A stretch of DNA of 64,000 nt, taken from contig JAVTVJ010000220.1 in the NCBI GenBank assembly GCA_034509425.1, forward strand, positions 558,001 through 622,000, read 5' to 3'. Origin of the DNA: Eopsaltria australis (lineage: Eukaryota > Chordata > Aves > Passeriformes > Petroicidae). Below are positions 42,601 through 54,500 of this stretch, piece after piece. The position numbers were made by a program, and so were the translations under genes. Under the pieces are notes generated by a model. It saw nothing but the letters and a program-made list of their open reading frames with translations, searched no databases and was not told the origin of the DNA. Within the stretch, counting starts at the first letter, position 1. Each line of letters opens with the position of its first letter.

Positions 42601-43065
42601 AAGTCTTCACCAGAATCCCAGTGCCTACAAAGATACATAGATAATTACCTCTTGGTTCTGCCAGAGGATTGAAATACACATTCAGGAGACAGCTTTCCCA
42701 CTATAAACCAGGCTTTAGAGCCATTCTGCTCGAAGCACTGGCTGTAAAGCAAACTGAACCGCGAGCTGGAGCTCGTAAAAGCTTATTCACAGAAAAGGTG
42801 CGTATTAAAAGCGAATAGCACAGCACTAAAATGGGCTGCCAAGGCAGAACGCAGTGTAGGTACAGCAGGAGAATGGACCCTTTCTGCCCCCTGCAGTTCC
42901 CATTGCTCCCTGGATTTTTAAGACAGGCTTAGGAGGGATAGTAGTTACCATTCTAAAACCAGAACCATTTACATCTTGGCTCTCACCAACAGCCAAGGCA
43001 TTTTTACACCTATGTTCATCTGTGACCAACAGTTAAATTGGCCAGTGCCTTCCATAAAGATCTAT

Positions 43066-43085
43066 TATATATATATATATATATA
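43066..43085. repeat. (TA)10 microsatellite
   Basis: Ten uninterrupted TA units in USP22 intron 1, within a very AT-rich block. Likely length-polymorphic. Confidence 0.95.
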
Positions 43086-43267
43086 AATGGAATGTTTCCT
43101 GTGATAAACATAGAATGTGACTGTCTTTGATCATGCAATAAAAAGAGTATCACCTGCTAATAAACCTTTAATTTTGCCTCATCATTTTGATGATTAGGAT
43201 TAAGAAGAACCTTCACCAATAAATAGGTGCTCTTAAGCAGTCACAGCTTGCACCTAGAATATATAAA

Positions 43268-43294
43268 CACATATACATAATATATGTGTATGTG
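43268..43294. repeat. Short inverted repeat
   Basis: CACATATACAT and ATGTGTATGTG pair as 11-bp arms with one mismatch (a G-U pair in RNA) around a five-base loop, about 180 bases from the TA microsatellite. Confidence 0.7.
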
Positions 43295-45051
43295 AACTAT
43301 TAAAGGACAAAGGATTGTTTTCCAGTTATATGGACCATCTAGGGAATTTTATCTCTAGTTATTAGACTATAAATATGCCACCAACCAGAAAACACCATTT
43401 TTCTAATTTTGCATGTAGAACTGTAAGGCATACATACGGACAGGGAATTTCAGTGAATTAAAATTCCATAGAAGTCTCATGTCCATATACATCAGGGGTA
43501 AAGTACCATAACTGTCATTTACAGACTTCCTTCAATCCTTACACAGACAGGGAACTGGATCCCAATTTAGCTACCCGAAATGTTCCCCTATATTGATCAT
43601 GTACACCCACATATTTCAAGTGGGCCAGATTCAGAAACCCAACTCTTTTCATACTGGCAACCTGCTTTTTTTAAAAAAAAAGGGAGGGAAAAGCATTTTT
43701 AGCATGAATTAGGAAAACTGGTGTTTACCCTGGGCTGACAGATAATTTTGAAACAATTCTGTTCTGCTTTATGAGCCTAGCTGTGCAAAGAGGAAGTGAG
43801 AACAGATTGATTAAAATGGAATATTCTGTATTTCCAGCTGTTTTCTCAAGCAATGATGAACACATCCCTACATTAGATTTCAGAAGGAAAAAGCTGTTGC
43901 AGCACACAAGAGCTATGCAGGCTACAAAGGATGCTCCGTATTTAGAAAAAGGTAGTTTTGCTAATGAAATTTTATTTTCATTCTTCCACATAGCACTTGC
44001 TTAATATTTGTCTGAGACATCTTCGTACCTCACTTGTCATTTCTTTCTTCCACAGCACATATATAATTTTTTCTCCATTTAAGCTGAAAGCACCAGTTTA
44101 TATTTGAACATGCTTATAAGGCCAAATAAACCCAGATTCTGACCAATATGCTTCATAATATTGACCTGTAGGGAACTGTAAGATTGTGAAAACAAGTCTG
44201 GCTATACTTTGCAGGGCCATCAAGTAATTAAGTCCATTTAAAACGTATTTATTCTCAGGTCTCATTTTTTCCTCTTTTGGTAAAAAAACTGGGAAACTGG
44301 AATTGTCCTGACAACATGAACTGAACACAGAAAAATGGCTCTGCACCTTACCCTTTAAGTCCATCCTTCATGCTCTAGCTCTATTACGAATAATAAGCTG
44401 AGCAGCTTAATGCAAAGCACTGGGATCAGAAAGTTTTCAATGGGTTGTTCCAACAAAAACACAATTCGTGCTGTCCCAAACCCCAAGTTTTGCTCCGTGT
44501 AGCTGCTGCCTTCCCCTCCTCAGTCACCAATGCTACGACTGACAGAAATCTGCCAAGTCACTTTGAAGTAAAAACTAGTTGATTCTAGGGAAAAACAGTG
44601 ATTAGTTGCACGGTGCAGAGAGAAGCCCTCCAGAAACATGCATGTGTATAAGGCTGTTATTATAGGAGATAGGTGGAGGAAAGCACTCTTCCTGCTTTTT
44701 TGCCTGATTTACAGGGATTTTTCCCAGGCGCCAACAGCTCCCAGAGAAACCCCTCCTGCCCTTCCCTGTACTCCAGGCTGAGCCAGTTCCTTCCCCCCGC
44801 CCCACCAGAACAGGAATCCCCTTTTTCCAAGTGGATTATCAGCACGAGCAGCTTTTTTCTTGTAAGGAAAAACACACATGTAACCGAAAGAGCCGCAGCC
44901 CCCGGCGCTGGGACCCGCTCCCAGCCATTGTGCTCCGCGCAGCCCCCCGGGCTCGGGCGCGGCCCCGCGGGGCTCCACAAAGCTCCGCCACAGGCCGGAC
45001 GTGCCCGGTGCCCCGGGCCTCCCCTCCCCCCGGTATTCCGGGAAACCTCCG

Positions 45052-45082
45052 GGAGGAGGAGGAGGAGAAGGAGGAGGAGGAA
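45052..45082 (+). repeat. GGA trinucleotide tract
   Basis: Imperfect GGA/GAA repeat within the CpG island in USP22 intron 1, followed by GCGGCGGCG. It explains the glutamate-, arginine- or serine-rich stretches in the open frames that cross it, which are not genes. Confidence 0.8.
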
Positions 45083-45360
45083 GCGGCGGCGCTGCGGAAC
45101 AGCCCCGCTGCGGAAAAGCCGCCGGGGCAGGTGGCAGGGAGGGAGGCCCCGCCGGGGCCGGTTCCCTCCTCCATCCCGGTGCCCTCCCTCGCCATCCCGG
45201 AGGCACCGAGCGCTTCCTCCTCCCTCCCCCCAGGACCGCGTGCGGGAGCTCGGGCCCCTTCCCTGGGAAGCTCGGGCCCACCTGCCCCGTAGGGAGGGAA
45301 GGAGGGAGGGCTGGAGGGGGACCGGACCCGTCCCCTCCCCGAGGCGGCGGCGGGTGGGCC

Positions 45361-45408
45361 GGGGAGGGAGGGAAGGAGGGAGGGAAGGGAAGGGGGGTGG
45401 ATGCGAGC
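45361..45408 (+). repeat. GGGA/GGAA purine tract beside USP22 exon 1 donor
   Basis: Runs of three to six G separated by A (GGGAGGGAAGGAGGGAGGG and similar) begin just inside intron 1, about 13 bases from the exon 1 donor. A sister tract is at 45291-45320. The plus strand is the transcription template for USP22, so the transcript is C/U-rich here. G-quadruplex formation on the template is possible. Confidence 0.7.
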
Positions 45409-45420
45409 CGCCCCCGGTAC

Positions 45421-45546
45421 CTTGCGCTTCCTGGTCTCGGCCGAGCCGCTCCACACGAAGCACTGGTAAATCGCCCGTAGGTTCTGCTTCCAGTTCTCCA
45501 CCTTGAAGCCGGTCACATGGCAGCACCCGGCCGCCGGCGGACTCAT
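45421..45546 (-). CDS. USP22: USP22 coding exon 1 (N-terminus)
   Basis: This exon encodes the first 42 residues of ubiquitin carboxyl-terminal hydrolase 22, the nuclear protease that removes ubiquitin from histones H2B and H2A as part of the SAGA deubiquitinase module with ATXN7L3, ENY2 and ATXN7. The peptide begins [10 protein letters not shown] and runs on through [19 protein letters not shown] to end in RKRK. From memory this block is nearly identical to human USP22. Cys8 and His10 match the first zinc ligands of the UBP-type zinc finger. The start is the first in-frame ATG, in fair context with G at -3; the human N-terminus is longer. The exon ends AAG|GTACCG in phase 0, and exon 2 resumes with Ala-Lys-Ser-Cys exactly as expected. 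The retrogenes USP27X and USP51 are excluded because they lack these introns. Confidence 0.93.
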
Positions 45547-46268
45547 GTCAGACCCCCCCACATCAATCCGCCCGCACACGGGCCGGGCCGGCGGGCAGCG
45601 AGCCGGCCCCTTCCCCCGCCCCGCAGCACCGACACGGGCCGGGGCCCCCCCGCCCTCAGGGGCTCCGGCCCCTCACGCCGCCGCCGCCGGGGAGCCGCTG
45701 GCACATAGAGCCGGGGCTCCGCCACGGCCCCCCGGCTCCGAACAAAGCGCGGCGGGCGGGCAGCGCGCACTCCCTCCCGCCCTTCTCCCGCACACACAAA
45801 GATGGGGCGCTCTGAGGCGAGGAGAAGGAGGAGGCGGCGGCTGTAGCGGCCGCTGCCGCCCCCGGAGTGGCCGCCGCTCCCTTCTACCTCATAGAGGCCG
45901 CTGTGGAAGCGGCGGGCGGAGGGGAAGAGAGGGGAGGGGGGCGCTGGCGGCGGCGACCCCGGCCGCGGTGCGAGCGGGCGTGTGTGGGGAAGGGGGCGAG
46001 TCCCCGCCCGCCGCCGCTCCGGCTCCCCCCGCCGGCGCCCGCACGGCTCTTGTCCCTTTAAACCGCCCCCCCGCCTCCTTCGCCGGCTCCTTCCTCCTCC
46101 GCCTCGCCCGCGCCCCCCCCGCCCGCCGCGAGCAATGGTCCGAGCCGCTCACTCAACCCAGCCCGCCCGGCCCGGAGTGGGATAGACCAACGGGGAAGGT
46201 GCGGGAGGAGCGCCCCCTCTGCCCCGCCGCCCGCGAGGGAGGGAGCGGCGGGGGGAAGGAGCGCGCCG

Positions 46269-46508
46269 ATTGGTCCATCTGCCTGTCAATCCAACCCTCT
46301 CTGGCGCCTCATTGGTTCCTTTCCCTTTCTTCTCTCCCCCTCCACCCTTCCTACCTAGCATTTCCCCCGCCGGAAAGAGGCGGGACGTCCCGGACGATTG
46401 ACAGGCTATCCGACCAACCGAAATAAGGGGCGGGGTCTATTTGGTGGGAGCGGCGGCGCGATTGGTTGAGGCGGACGTCAGTCACGATGCAAGCGAAGAG
46501 CGCATTGG
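46269..46508 (-). promoter_or_regulatory. Array of four CCAAT (NF-Y type) boxes
   Basis: CCAAT read in the USP22 sense direction occurs at 46269-46273, 46311-46315, 46461-46465 and 46504-46508. All four share one orientation. The starts are 42, 150 and 43 bases apart. The flanks (GATTGGTC, CATTGGTT, GATTGGTT and GCATTGGC on the plus strand) resemble NF-Y sites. A GC box and a CRE-like site lie between them. Confidence 0.6.
46381..46392. promoter_or_regulatory. 12-bp palindrome with ACGT core
   Basis: CGGGACGTCCCG is a perfect palindrome inside the CCAAT array, with an ACGT core of the kind bound by bZIP dimers. A second CRE-like site, GACGTCA, lies at 46474-46480. Binding is inference. Confidence 0.35.
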
Positions 46509-46560
46509 CGGTGGCGGCGAGGGGGCGGTGCCTCCCAGCGCAGCCTGCGCTGCTGTCACA

Positions 46561-49500
46561 TCCGCTGGTGCCGCTGTCGCCGCTCCCTCAGTGGTTTCCT
46601 GAGGGAAGAGGGATCTCCTGAGGGGAGCGCGAGAAGCTCCGCGCCGCGCTCCGACCGGCTCCCAGCACCGTGCATGGTCCCTCCACACCGCCAGCCTGCA
46701 TCCTGGTGTTTCCATAGGGAAGAAACAAAAGCGGTCTATAGCCAGAAGTGGTGTTATTTCAGCTTTTTCCTGTACGCGGAAATGGGAAGGCAGTGAAAAA
46801 TGCTGGAATCTGTAGATGGTTTTCAGCCCGTATGCCACACACACTATAGGGTTACACAATGGGGTGAGGCAGGAGGGAAAGGATGGGAATTTTGCCGTGG
46901 TTTCTGGAGAGGGAGACCGAAGGCTTTGCAGAGGCTTCTTAGACAAGCACTGCAAACACTGTGCAACAAGGAAATAAGCGGTGAGGTGCCAGCACATTAT
47001 TTCACCAATCCCATTTCTCAGTGCGGGCTAATCACATTCCTCGGGAGCTGTAACCTTGAAATCTTCACCTTGCAGATTTTCATGTAGTGCCCAGTTTCCT
47101 GACCTGCTGCTGCAGCTTGCAAGAAATAAAAGGCAAACATTTGTGACAATCACCTGAGGACTTCCCATTTCCTCCAGAGGAAAAAAAAAAAAAAAAGAAA
47201 GCAAGGTAGGTAGTAGGAGACTTAGGTTTGTGATTTGTACATAACCAGAAGGTTTGGTGGCAGAGTAGGGTTAAAGAAAGAGCTGGGTTTGTGCCCCCAG
47301 GCTGAGGCAGCAGCAGGACACGCTGTCCTTCTGCGTGGGACACCTGTAATTGTTCCCTCTCCTGGCTCACACTGCTTGTTAGCCTCTCCCAGAAATCCCT
47401 CTTCCATGCAGGCTGGGGATTACGCTCCAGCCATAAACCTGGAATTGCCCCACAGGTGGAAAAAAAAAAGATGCCAAGAGCCAGGAGAGGGCCCGATTAT
47501 CCTGCTGTGTACACAAATTGCACTGGATGTTTCAGGAGATTACCAGTGGAATCTGGAGGGAGGCTGTTCCCTCTCTTTGACCCTGTGTAATCATTAGACC
47601 TATTAAGTTATCACAGTGCAGCCTACACCTCTTGGAAAGGGAACAGGAATTCGTGCTGCACATCCTTCCTGTTTTAACCTCACTTCCAGGAGAATTAACC
47701 AATTTTCAAAAGCAGGAGTCACAGAGAGTCAGCCCCTCCCCTGTGAAAGCCACCTAAACATCCCTCAGAAAAGAGGGAAGAATTGCCAGCTCTAGGTGGG
47801 TAGAAGGGAATGGGATGGGTGATTAATGTCCTAGCAGCATCTAATAATTATTCTCTGAGTATTTCCAATTCAACAAAACTCCCAATATTGCTACAGTCTA
47901 AATACAAGCAGAAAGTTATTCTTATTCTGCACCAACCTACTGTTACTAATCTGGGGCTTTTCTCCATGGCTACCACATCAAAACAGGAGATAAAGATAAA
48001 AGAGAGAATTTCTGCAAATGGAATTTAAGTCCATCTCGCTGAAAAAAACAGGATACCAAAGAGACAATACATATGTTCAATGTGCTGCAGACTCTGAAAT
48101 TTTCACGGAGATTTCTGTGCCACTCTGTCTTGCAGAGTCCCTGTGTTTACTCCCTGCAGGGTGTGGTGTCTTATGCAGAAATAACAAGAATTGTGAGTTT
48201 AAACTCAATTGTTTTTAAGAAACACCTACATTTTTTTAGTGGTTCCCTCTCAGAGACCAATTTCCTTTGGAAAAATACTGATTTTTCTCTCTGGCCATTT
48301 CCAGAACAATTAGCACAGTTAACTACTCCTGTCCTGGAGGTTTCTGGCCCTGCTGAGGATGTGAGGAGCATCCTCTGAGCCACAAAGAACCCACAGGCAG
48401 GACACTCATCCTGCCACTTCCCAAAGGTAGAACTGTAGAAATTTAAAGTTCAGCTCTTAGGGGACATTTCCAAAGTATGGACGTTACCTTCCAAACTTAA
48501 AGTTCCCCCAAGGTTTTCTTGGCACCTTATTCTGCATAAAAAGGGGTTTATTTAAGCTAGAAATTCAACTTTAGGTTCTTGTGGTAAATTAGAACCAGAG
48601 TAAAAATCCACTTTGGAACACTGTAGAAAACAATGGCTTTTGAGATTTTTTTGAGGCCAGCTCCTGACTTTGGGAGCTTGAGGCAAAACTCTACACGTGT
48701 CACTAAACCCTTTGCTTTCTGTCCTGTGAACACACCAGAACCTTTCCTATGAAGTATAAAAACTTCCAACTCCACAAACACTTCTTGATTGTTGCAGCCC
48801 ACACACTAAAGGTGACACAACAGAACAGAGCAGCAGCCAAAACAAAATAGTAGTGGAAAACAGTGACAACATTTTGTCAGGTAGTAATTGTCAAATCAGG
48901 GCCTGCTTGCTGCACACACACACACACGAATTAGCAAGTTTGCTGTAGTTCAGCTTACTCTTGGGCATGGCTTGGGAGTGTTTCTAGAATAAAACCTTTT
49001 GGAGCAGCAGATAGCTTGGGAAAGGATTTGCCTCTGGGGATAGGAAACAGTTTCAATCCCTCCTGTGTCTCTTGGAGGAATTTTTAATTTTAAAGCATTG
49101 ATGATTATGCTAATTAGTGCTTACCCTCAAATGCCAGTGGAATATAAATGTTGATAGTAGCTAAAACACACTGCAAATGTGCAGCAGAGTCTTCCTCCAG
49201 AGAGTCATCTGCGTTCCATGATAGCTCAGCTGGGGAGAAGCAGTTCCTCACATGGAAAAGCAAAGTAACTGCCTCTTCTATCCCTGCCATCCCAAAGTGG
49301 CACTTCCAGACTCCTCTGGATAGCCATGAATCAGCTGGTACCTCATCACTTGGGCATGCTTTGCCATGATGTGTGTTAAAATGTCCAGTTTAGTTCTCAG
49401 GTAAACAGGAACCTTTTCCTCTGATCAGGTGTGTGAGCAACATCCAGGATTTGGGTAAGATTCCTCCTCTAACCCTGGATTAAAAGTGAAGCTGGCCTAA

Positions 49501-51370
49501 GTTTGGACCTGCAGGAGGCTGAAGCCCCTGGCTCTACAAGTGGGTTTGAAGGGGGATGTTCAGGAGCTTTGCTCCTGCCAAGAGCAAGGGCTCTCCATGC
49601 TGATAACCAACACAATACGTGAAGATTCCTCAGTACCTCCCCTGCATTTTTTCAGGCACTCTAAAAAATACAAGTTCTTCCACATTCTAAAAGGAAGGAA
49701 CTTACAGAACAACTCTGCTTACTGAAACACACACAGAAAAATATTTTCAAGCCTAAAAAGAACACTTTTAACTCTTAAAAATTACCCTATTTTCAATCTT
49801 CAGTGTTTTTTTTTTCCCCTGAGCTCAAGCCTTTTGTCATGCAAGCATTATAAACTTCCATCCAAGTAGTACTGCCATTGCTTAATCCAAAGGCTTTAAA
49901 GCAGATGAGGTTGTTTGTCTGGCTGCAGGGCTTAAAGCTCTGGAGATATCAGAGACAGAATCCATTCTGTGAGTCTGCCTGAAGCTGATTGCCTCTGATT
50001 CCTTGCAAAGTTCAGCTGGGTTACCTCAGACACCTGGATGTCTGTAGGGAAACTCTGGTACCTGTCATTTATCTTGGGGATGGAGTACTGACCTTGCCAC
50101 AGAACCAAATGGGTTGTGAAGTCCAAGCTACACCAGCTTCTCTAAAAAGCCGTGTTTTCATCCCAGTCCATTGGTAAAGGCACCTGGTAGGTGCCACAGC
50201 AGAGATTTCCACATGGCTCAGTCTCAGCACAGGAGACAGAGCAGCTTCTCAAATCTTCAACATTCCATGACAAAGGATTGGTTCAGCTGTGCAAATCCTG
50301 CCAGAATGATGATTGTCAGTCCAAGGACTGCACAGAGAGGTGGATTTCAGTGGATCAAGCTGACTCTGAACTTGGTAATCAGCTCCTGACATTCTCCCTT
50401 GGAATCATGTACCCCTCTACAGCACATTTAAAGGTACCGACACTAAACTTCCTTGTCTTTGAGATCTTTTGCAGACCCTTTCAAAGCAGTGCACAGGACT
50501 GCAAGGATTCATGGCCCATGGATTGAAAACAGCCCTAGAAAAACACAATGCCTGTGCTTATTTTTTTGAAGATCACTCGTTAGATTTCCCATCAGCACTG
50601 TCAGAGGATGAAATCTTGGCCCCAGCTGAACTCAACAGGAATTTTGCCACTGACTTGAATGGAGCTAAAATGTCACTCCTGCTATTTGTCAGGCCAATTA
50701 CATCCAGACAATACTTTAACATCTGGCTTCAACTGAGCACACAGAGCAGTTCACTCCCTCAGTCTCTGAAGACAACACAGGACATTGGCTATCTCCTTAA
50801 AAAATTAAATATTTGTTCTTGGCAAGCTGCTTGTAATGAAGAGGGGATCCATCCAGTGACATCCAGGAACCAAGTCCCTGTTCCTTAGCCTATAGTTATT
50901 GGCAATAGCATCAATAGATTTTCTGTCACTTTCTGGGAAGAATGTCAAAAGCACCCATCTACTGTTGCAAGTCATTCTGTTGTAAAAACTTTGTTTAGAA
51001 CAGCAGATCTGGCCTCATCTGTGGTTTCTCACAGACGAGGGGGGTTTTCACCCAGTTCATTGTCTGTTTCCCAAGGCACTGGAAGGTTCCTTGTTAGGTC
51101 AGGGAGCAGCATTTCTATCTAAACCCTTCTCTGAGTATGGTGGTCAAAGGTAAGGATGAAGGGCAGCTGATTATAGGAGAACAAATGGTGTGAGCTCGTT
51201 TCCCATTTTTAAAAACCCACCTGAGACAAAGCAATATTGATTTATTGCAAAATATAAAGGTTAGGTCACCCTGAAGTAAGGCACACCTTTTCCTGGTGGA
51301 AAAAATAAAACTATATGTAGAGTTATTTGATCAGTGGTGATTAGAAAAATCTGTTTGAATGGGAAGAACC
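46561..51370. other. Intergenic DNA upstream of USP22
   Basis: No gene recognised. It holds an A16 tract at 47181-47196, the short CA repeat near 48.9 kb and otherwise unique-looking sequence. A divergent noncoding transcript from the USP22 island is possible, but nothing in the sequence shows one. Confidence 0.7.
48913..48927. repeat. (CA)7 microsatellite
   Basis: Seven and a half CA units in intergenic DNA. Confidence 0.9.
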
Positions 51371-51545
51371 ACAGGATCACAGAATGGTTTTGGTTGGAAG
51401 AGACATTAAAAATTACCCAGTTCCAGCCCCATGCTATGGGCAGGGACACTTTCCACTAGACCAGGTTGCTTCAAGCCCCGTCCAACCTGGCCTTGAACAC
51501 TTCCAGAGAAAAACTTCTCTGGGCATTACAGGGCTTCGACAACTT
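51371..51545 (-). mobile_element. CR1 LINE 3' fragment
   Basis: Reverse complement of a CR1 tail: ATCACAGAATGGTTTTGGTT, then GGCAGGGACACTTTCCACTA, then GACCAGGTTGCTTCAAGCCC and CCTGGCCTTGAACACTTCCA. Well preserved and 5'-truncated, lying in the USP22-DHRS7B intergenic region. Confidence 0.9.
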
Positions 51546-54500
51546 CTCTGAGTCATTGGATGATGTCTGGAAGAACAGAGATGTACAAAGAGAGGGGCTT
51601 TTATGCATCAGGTGGACAGGGATCTGCTCACAGCTCCAGAACAGGTGAGTTCCTGCACTGCTCACCTGAGCAAAACCAGCTTGCCTTGGTCTCCTTCCAT
51701 CCCCTGGGATGCAAAACCAAACCCAGTCACCAGCATCTGATGAGCCTTAATTCCCAGCACTTAAATAATTAGCTTCTCAAATGCACGAAAACAGCTCTCA
51801 TTTTCTGGATTAATGAAGGGAGCTGGGTTCCACTGAGCACAGCTATTATGGGGCTGCTAATGCAGTGTTTGATTCCATCGCTGCCACTGAGCACGGAGCG
51901 ATCCCGGCCCCTGGGAGAGCAGCAGCACAGCAAGAGCAACGCTGCAGGGGTGAAGTGGAAGGCAGCAGGGGAAACCCTGGCAGTGCTTTGTGGGTTTATG
52001 CACAGGCAGGGATGGGTTTATTTCTGTGTCTGCCAGGTCTCATCTGGGTTGATGATGGTGCCACATAACCCAGAAGAAGGCTGAAGCTCATGGAGATGCT
52101 GAGGGTGGGGAGTTTGCTTTAATCACAGGCCAGGTAAGGGCAGTTTCTGAAGCAGAGTAACAAAAATGTGACACAAACAGAAACATAAAGCTTAGGTAGT
52201 TAAACTGCAGCTTCTGCCCTGTTCCTGTAGCCAGGGCAGTAGAGAATGGCCCGGAGCTGCAAGGCTACAGTGGAACTGGAATGTTCTTGTCCTCTGTTCA
52301 TTTGGCTGAGGAGTTGGTAGGACACTGGTTGCAAAAAGTCAATCTCGCCTCATTTTGGCAGGTACAGGCATCTGAACTCTTCAAAACAAACTTCTGTTCT
52401 TTCTTTGGGATCTTGGCACAGGGCTGGCAAGTTTGTTTTTCCCAACTGGAAGGAGAAGGGACTGAGGAAATGTCAGAAGAGCCTGCAAAAACTGCTTTGC
52501 TCTGCCCTGGGAGGTTTAAACTGAGGCCACGTTACATGGACAACTCAACACTGCTAGGACTGTTCCCTTCCTCTCTGCATCACTGCTTCCCTGCCTTGTA
52601 CATGGAATAGGGAGAAGAGAATAATTAGGAAATCAGGGAATTTGAGATGTAACTGCAGCCACTCAAGAAAGTTATGCAGCTTCTCAGAGAAGTGGAGATG
52701 AAAAGGCCTGGAGTGTTGATTTCCTCAGACTCTTCAGCCACCAAAGAGCTCTTCAGTACATGTCATTCTCCCCCACCCATCAGTACATCCAAATTAGTGG
52801 TCCTGCAGCCCTGGATGTGGATTTGGGGCTAAATATCTTCTCACACTGAAGTTCTCCTCCAACAATATGCCCTCAGGCACAACATCTGTCACATCTGCAA
52901 ACCAAACCAAACCAAAACTTCTGACCTCTACAGGAAAAGCCTGAAGTTGTATTGGAAGATGTGGGTTAATCAAGAACCTTGGTGAAGGCATAGCAGGAGT
53001 TGAGAGGTTAACAAGGAAATCCATGGAATTGTCATGGTTTATGCAGCCAAATTTGTGCTTCATTCAGTGCCAGGCACCAGGGACACCAGGGACCTGCAGA
53101 TGCTCAAGAACCTCAGAACCTTCCCAAATCAGAAGCATTTCCCTAGAGGTGGCCACTCAAAATTAAGCAGCTTTGAAAATGCAGGGATGCTGCTTCTCAT
53201 GTCAGGGCTTGTTGGGCCACTGACTTCGGAGGAGTAATTTAGCTGAAGCAATCAGGAAATAATTATTACAGTGGAGAGTTAAAAGACAGTAATTAAACTG
53301 TATAAATAAATAACCGAAGTGACTAAAGAAGTCCACCCAAAGCCTACTTTTGGAGCACTATTTAATGTAAATGAACCACTTAGTGGACAATACAACAATC
53401 ATCTGTTCAGCTTCTATTCATTATCAAAAACAATACAGAAGGATTGGCTGGGAATAGCCGTGTGCCAGAGGGAGCCCTTTAGGAAATACCACAGAATCTG
53501 GACTGGCTTTTGTCTGTTCTTCTATTGTGTTCTGACAATGCTTTGCTAATGAATGTCCAACGTCATTTCAGTTGTCTTTTTCTTTTTTTTTTTTTCACCC
53601 AAAACCAGATCAGTGGTAATCTTGGCCTTCCAGGGTTGTTTGTTCCTGTTGGGAAGACTTCCACACATTATGTATCAGTTTAGCCAAGGTCCAGGAGGCT
53701 GAGGATGTGTTGTCTCAGGCCCCCTGGAAAATCCCACTGTAGGTGATGAGACAAAATCCTTTGATTTGGGCAAAAATCCATCAAGTTTTAAAGAACTCAT
53801 CACGAATCTTTGAAACACGAAGCACTTCAGTGAGTTGTATACTCAGTAAATTTGTCTTTTGTTACTCTATTTGAAAGGACAATAGCCTCATTCTGAGAAA
53901 TAAGCTGCTTTTCCACAGGGAGTATTTACACTGATCATTCCCAGCATTATCATGGGAGTTATCTGCAGGATAACTGCAGGCTAAAGGGAATTCCCATCAG
54001 GAATCTGGGCAGCTAAACCCACCAGGCACACACCTATGCTAGAACAAACACAGGTAAGACGGTATCAAGCACTAAAACGCTGTCATTGTGCTTCAGAATT
54101 GATGATCCACTGACATTCCCATCTCTTAGGAGTTACTGGTTTGGAACAGCTCCAAGTTCACACCTGAAGGTGTAGCTGGTACCCAGAGGGGTTCCCTTTT
54201 CTCACCTGGCTCCTTGGCTCACTCCTACGTGTCTGCTGCAGCTCTCAGCTCCTGCAGCGTTGCTGGTTGGACTCTGTGGAGCCCTGCAGTGCAAAATCAC
54301 TGTGACAGTCTGAGATTAGAAAAAAGGGTAACAGTGATACACTTAGGACAATAAACAGGCTTTTCTGCTGAGGAAATGCACGTGGATTAGCACCCGGATT
54401 TGACTTTTCAAGGCTGTCTCTGAGGTTGTTTTATTTTGTATTAAAGAAAGTCTGAGGCTCTGCAGCAATTTCTGCAGCCAGGGATGATTTCTGTCACATC

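Larger units (their letters stand above)
13256..45420 (-). other. USP22: USP22 intron 1
   Basis: A 32-kb first intron, mostly AT-rich, unique-looking DNA. Recognisable contents are CR1 tails near 20.7 and 21.4 kb, a C/T block at 15655-15845, an A16 tract at 30021-30036, a GC-rich island at 34750-35005, a hairpin-bearing element at 39457-39660, a TA repeat at 43066-43085, and the 3' flank of the CpG island from about 44880. Large first introns commonly carry enhancers, but none can be proven from one genome. Confidence 0.85.
45547..46560 (-). promoter_or_regulatory. USP22: USP22 CpG-island promoter and 5' UTR region
   Basis: Extremely GC- and CpG-rich sequence upstream of the USP22 start codon, typical of a housekeeping promoter. 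It has GC boxes (GGGGCGGGG at 46427-46435), several CCAAT boxes, a CRE-like GACGTCA at 46474-46480, a TTTAAA at 46056-46061 and no standard TATA box. The island continues downstream through exon 1 to about 44880. The transcription start cannot be fixed from sequence; it probably lies within a few hundred bases of the ATG. The long GC-rich open frames here, on both strands, are compositional. Confidence 0.8.

Noticed and set aside
2366..45546. USP27X or USP51 as the identity of the protease gene
   Set aside because: Those are intronless mammalian retrocopies of USP22; here the same protein is split by large introns with correct splice sites.
44660..46426. Several 150-300-codon open frames on both strands around USP22 exon 1
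   Set aside because: They come from CpG-island composition and GGA/GGGA tracts. Only the 42 codons of USP22 exon 1 match a known protein.
50469..50888. 139-codon plus-strand open frame
   Set aside because: No recognisable domain, no exon-like boundaries, and composition of ordinary intergenic DNA.
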